From Moringa oleifera (lineage: Eukaryota; Streptophyta; Magnoliopsida; Brassicales; Moringaceae): a stretch of 64,000 bases of DNA. Position 1 is the first letter of the stretch. Each line of letters begins with the position of its first letter. The stretch is taken from the NCBI GenBank assembly GCA_021397835.1, contig JAJFZO010000608.1, positions 16,573 to 80,572 on the forward strand. The letters are read 5' to 3'. The notes beneath the pieces are model-generated. The model did no database searches. It was given only the letters and a program-made list of their open reading frames with translations, and was not told the origin of the DNA. The translations under genes were made by a program, and so were the position numbers. Positions 62,071 to 64,000 of the stretch are shown here, piece by piece.

Positions 62071-63072
62071 TACACTGTTTGTGAAGATTTTCTTGCAATC
62101 TCCATTATGGGGCCTGCGATGGAACCTCCATCGGTAAATTCTTGGCAATGGCAAGTCGGATCCTGACAACCTCATGCCATGCATGTTGGTAGCAGGAATC
62201 ACTTCAAAGGCAAAAACCTGTGAAAAAAATGAAAATGAAGTTATAATTGATTAATATAAAATTCAACGAAACTTTAAAAAAATAAAATAAAAAATTTCAA
62301 ACAAAATCCTTACATGTAATGCCCATACGAAGCCGTAAGCATTATAGCTCACCCCATCAGCATCCCTGATTCGATTTGCAATTGCCTTCTTGAAATGCAA
62401 TATGGAGTTGCAGTAGACCCAGGTGCCCCATGGAAAGCCATTGAACGCCTCTAAATTGTCTACTAAATGAAACTGCCATGTAGGGACCTGGTGCCGCTCG
62501 CCGTGGCCTTTGATGAACCCGTTCAGCAAATACAACAACCCCAGCTTTAGTTTTTCATCTTCGTCCTCAAACTTTCCTTGTAGTAACCTCGTCTTAATGC
62601 TACTACCACTAACCTTATCCCTCCCCCCGAAGTATTTGGCTAGGATACCAGATGGAGTAGCTTCAATATTCTCTGTATCCGGTAGCTCGCCAAACTTCAA
62701 TCCAGTGATTAGGCAGAATTCCACTTTGCTGAAACGAACTTCATTCTGCCCAAGTCTGAACCACATTTCGTCCTCGCGGTTCTACTGAATCTCCCGAAGT
62801 AGCAGATTATGGACAATAATCCCTGAGAAGTTAAAATCGGCGTGCAAATGTAAGAAATGCCTTAAGCAGGTCCCTCTAAATTTCTCATTCTTAGAGTCAT
62901 CCAAAATTGTCCTTAGAGTGGGGATGACATCATTGTCACAGTGCTTGAGTATCTTTCCAGTCTTCCACAACTCTTTGGGGGTCACATATGGCTTCTGAGA
63001 AACAGGGCTACTTGTCATCTGCATTTGATCCAAAAAAAAGGGTCAAAAAAACGATTTTTCATTCAGTAATTA

Positions 63073-63350
63073 TGGTACGATTGCTTTAAACAAGGTACGA
63101 TTTAATCAAATAAGTTACGATTTCAAACATATAAGGTACGATTTAAGCAAACAAGTCACGATTGAAAACAAAAAAGTTACGATTGAAGCAAACAAGTTAC
63201 GATTGAAAACAAATACGATACGATTTCAGCAAACAAGATACGATTTATATAATCACAGTACGATTGCATAAAAAAACAGTTCCATTACCAAAATAGGTTA
63301 CAATTTCGTTAAATAGATACGATTATTATTATGAGGTCACGAATGCGATG
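63073..63350 (-). repeat. TACGATT motif cluster upstream of the Ulp1-like start codon
   Basis: About thirteen TACGA/CACGA words on plus (minus AATCGTAAC, AATCGTACC), spaced about 20 bp, for example AAGTTACGATTGAAGCAAAC. A leader exon ending AGAG|GTATGA at 63,711 and the acceptor ATGCAG| at 63,019 would place the cluster in a 5' leader intron, mirroring the arrangement in the transposase gene. Confidence 0.85.
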
Positions 63351-63710
63351 AACCGTTGCATATAGATGCACCTAAGCCAAGAAATATTGGAGCCAACAAA
63401 CCAGAAAATGAAGACCTAAGCATGCGATACCTATATACATATACCCAGAGAAAATTTTGGGTTTCAATGTATCAAAAGAAAAATGAAAAATAATACACCG
63501 CGATATACCCAAACATCGCAGATTCCAAAACCAATACAAAATCAAAAGAAAATGATTCAAAAACTATTGGAGAAGCTTTCAAACCCATAGAGTAAACTCA
63601 AAAAAATTAAGAAATCGTTGAATCAAATATGAGGGAAGGATTTCATCCGTGGGTATTCAATAAGCAAAAAACCCACAGAAATTTGAGTAGAATAGATGCT
63701 TGAAATCATA

Positions 63711-63860
63711 CCTCTATTATTTTTTTAGTGATTCAGTAGCTTGCGGATAGTATTGAGGAAAGGTTGGTTTACAACGAAAGCAAAGAAATCAACAGACACC
63801 GAATGAAGAGAGCTGAAGCTGAATGAGCTAAGTGGTAAAGCTTAGCGCCAGAATTAGGAG
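63711..63860 (-). promoter_or_regulatory. Probable promoter/leader exon of the Ulp1-like gene
   Basis: On minus, a pyrimidine-rich stretch (CTCTCTTCATTCGG, TTCTTTGCTTTCG) is followed by a donor-like AGAG|GTATGA at 63,711. No ATG opens a long frame, so it would be a noncoding leader exon whose intron holds the motif cluster at 63,073-63,350. No clear TATA box could be assigned. Confidence 0.4.
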
Positions 63861-63938
63861 AGAGGGAAATAGAGACGTTTAAGATGTTTGACTTTTCATA
63901 TTCTGTAGTTGGACAAGTAAGTAATTGTACATCTGCTG

Positions 63939-64000
63939 TGAAGGGTAATTTTGTCTCAAAGTGTCTAAAAAGTGTTAAAAACAAATACATTACTAATGTT
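63939..64000 (-). repeat. Right terminal inverted-repeat-like segment of the MULE
   Basis: On minus: AACATTAGTAATGTATTTG, TTTTTAACACTTTTTAGACA, ATTACCCTTCA. It is the counterpart of 53,603-53,669. The element may extend a few bases past the window. Confidence 0.5.

Larger units (their letters stand above)
59381..63018 (-). pseudogene. DUF1985 + Ulp1-like (C48) gene of the MULE, two amber codons
   Basis: Nine coding exons on minus with GT-AG sites and consistent phases: 62,314-63,018; 62,074-62,217; 61,320-61,811; 60,849-61,240; 60,675-60,756; 60,234-60,329; 59,988-60,149; 59,631-59,896; 59,381-59,528. They total 2,487 nt, about 828 residues. The first two encode a DUF1985 domain (HFLHLHADFNFSGIIVHNLL, EVRFSKVEFCLITGLKFGEL, WALH|VFAFEVIP). 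The middle is charged and partly coiled coil (EEERIVDESEPDLRERD, VAMESKLELLEAKVNRM). The end is a Ulp1-like protease fold (HIDAYLYILWRR, VGGSYWLLVVIDL, SDNCGPHMLYI). TAG at 62,782-62,784 replaces a Gln in LLREIQ-stop-NRED, and TAG in SMD-stop-FKALID near 60,718 replaces an expected Trp. The catalytic His (usually before WLLVV) is Tyr; the Cys is kept. Similar genes are known from plant KI-MULEs. Confidence 0.85.
53595..64000 (+). mobile_element. Mutator-like element (MULE) with transposase and DUF1985-Ulp1-like gene
   Basis: Two convergent genes, a MURA-type transposase on plus (53,954-57,057) and a DUF1985/Ulp1-like gene on minus (59,381-63,018), flank a 2-kb tandem array. Weak inverted similarity links ~53,603-53,669 with the reverse complement of ~63,939-64,000 (AACAT..., TTTTTAACACTT, ACCCTT), so the ends are probably near these positions. 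The right end and 9-bp target duplication may lie beyond the window. Carriage of a Ulp1-like gene is known for plant KI-MULEs, and VANDAL-type MULEs likewise lack long TIRs. The insertion lies in or next to the copy 3 channel remnant. Confidence 0.85.

Overview
The window is nuclear DNA of a flowering plant, most likely a eudicot. It has Arabidopsis-type CCCTAAA telomere-like repeats, GT-AG introns, plant retrotransposon lineages (Athila-like Ty3/gypsy and Ty1/copia), plant-type CW+MBD genes and a plant MULE carrying a DUF1985/Ulp1 gene. I cannot name the species. The C-rich strand reads into the window from base 1, as expected at the left end of a chromosome, although only about 45 bp near base 1 are clean telomere repeat. 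Layout: (1) 1-15,660 is degenerate telomere-like DNA in ten tandem higher-order units of about 1.2-1.8 kb, part of it alternating as a dimer, with three copies of a 188-bp non-telomeric island. (2) 15,661-17,094 is AT-rich spacer. (3) 17,095-29,990 is the first copy of a duplicated module: an MBD2/MBD4-like gene with a tail-to-tail remnant of a SKOR/GORK-like K+ channel gene. A 9.5-kb Athila-like element (19,962-29,455, TSD ATTAG) and a copia element (29,991-~35,014) are inserted in it. (4) 35,015-40,610 holds an ankyrin exon of the same channel remnant, a candidate small membrane-protein gene and an unrecognised broken multi-exon gene. (5) 40,620-42,200 is a second, dead MBD copy. (6) 42,200-48,500 is gene-poor, with a solo LTR of the same gypsy family in the opposite orientation. 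(7) 48,520-53,590 is the third module, with the only MBD copy that looks fully intact. (8) 53,595 to the window end is a large Mutator-like element.  The MULE is the most interesting part. It carries a MURA-type transposase gene on + and a DUF1985-Ulp1-like gene on -, tail to tail around a 2-kb array. The heptamer TCGTAAC and close variants (TCGTACC, TCGTGAC, TCGTGCC) fill the array and one intron of the transposase gene, and in mirror orientation three introns of the Ulp1-like gene; I found no exact copy in the exons. On both sides the motif points toward the element interior. This resembles the motif-guided anti-silencing system of Arabidopsis VANDAL elements (VANC protein plus short noncoding motifs), but with a different motif. 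The copy looks immobile: two 1-bp frameshifts in the transposase, and two amber codons and a His-to-Tyr change at the catalytic position in the Ulp1-like gene.  Decay across the window is biased. Of 19 in-frame stops read in the gypsy, copia and Ulp1-like genes, 18 are Trp, Gln or Arg codons turned into stops by what look like C-to-T or G-to-A transitions, as expected from deamination of methylated cytosine in silenced DNA. Residues, introns and repeats were read by eye; no similarity search was run.
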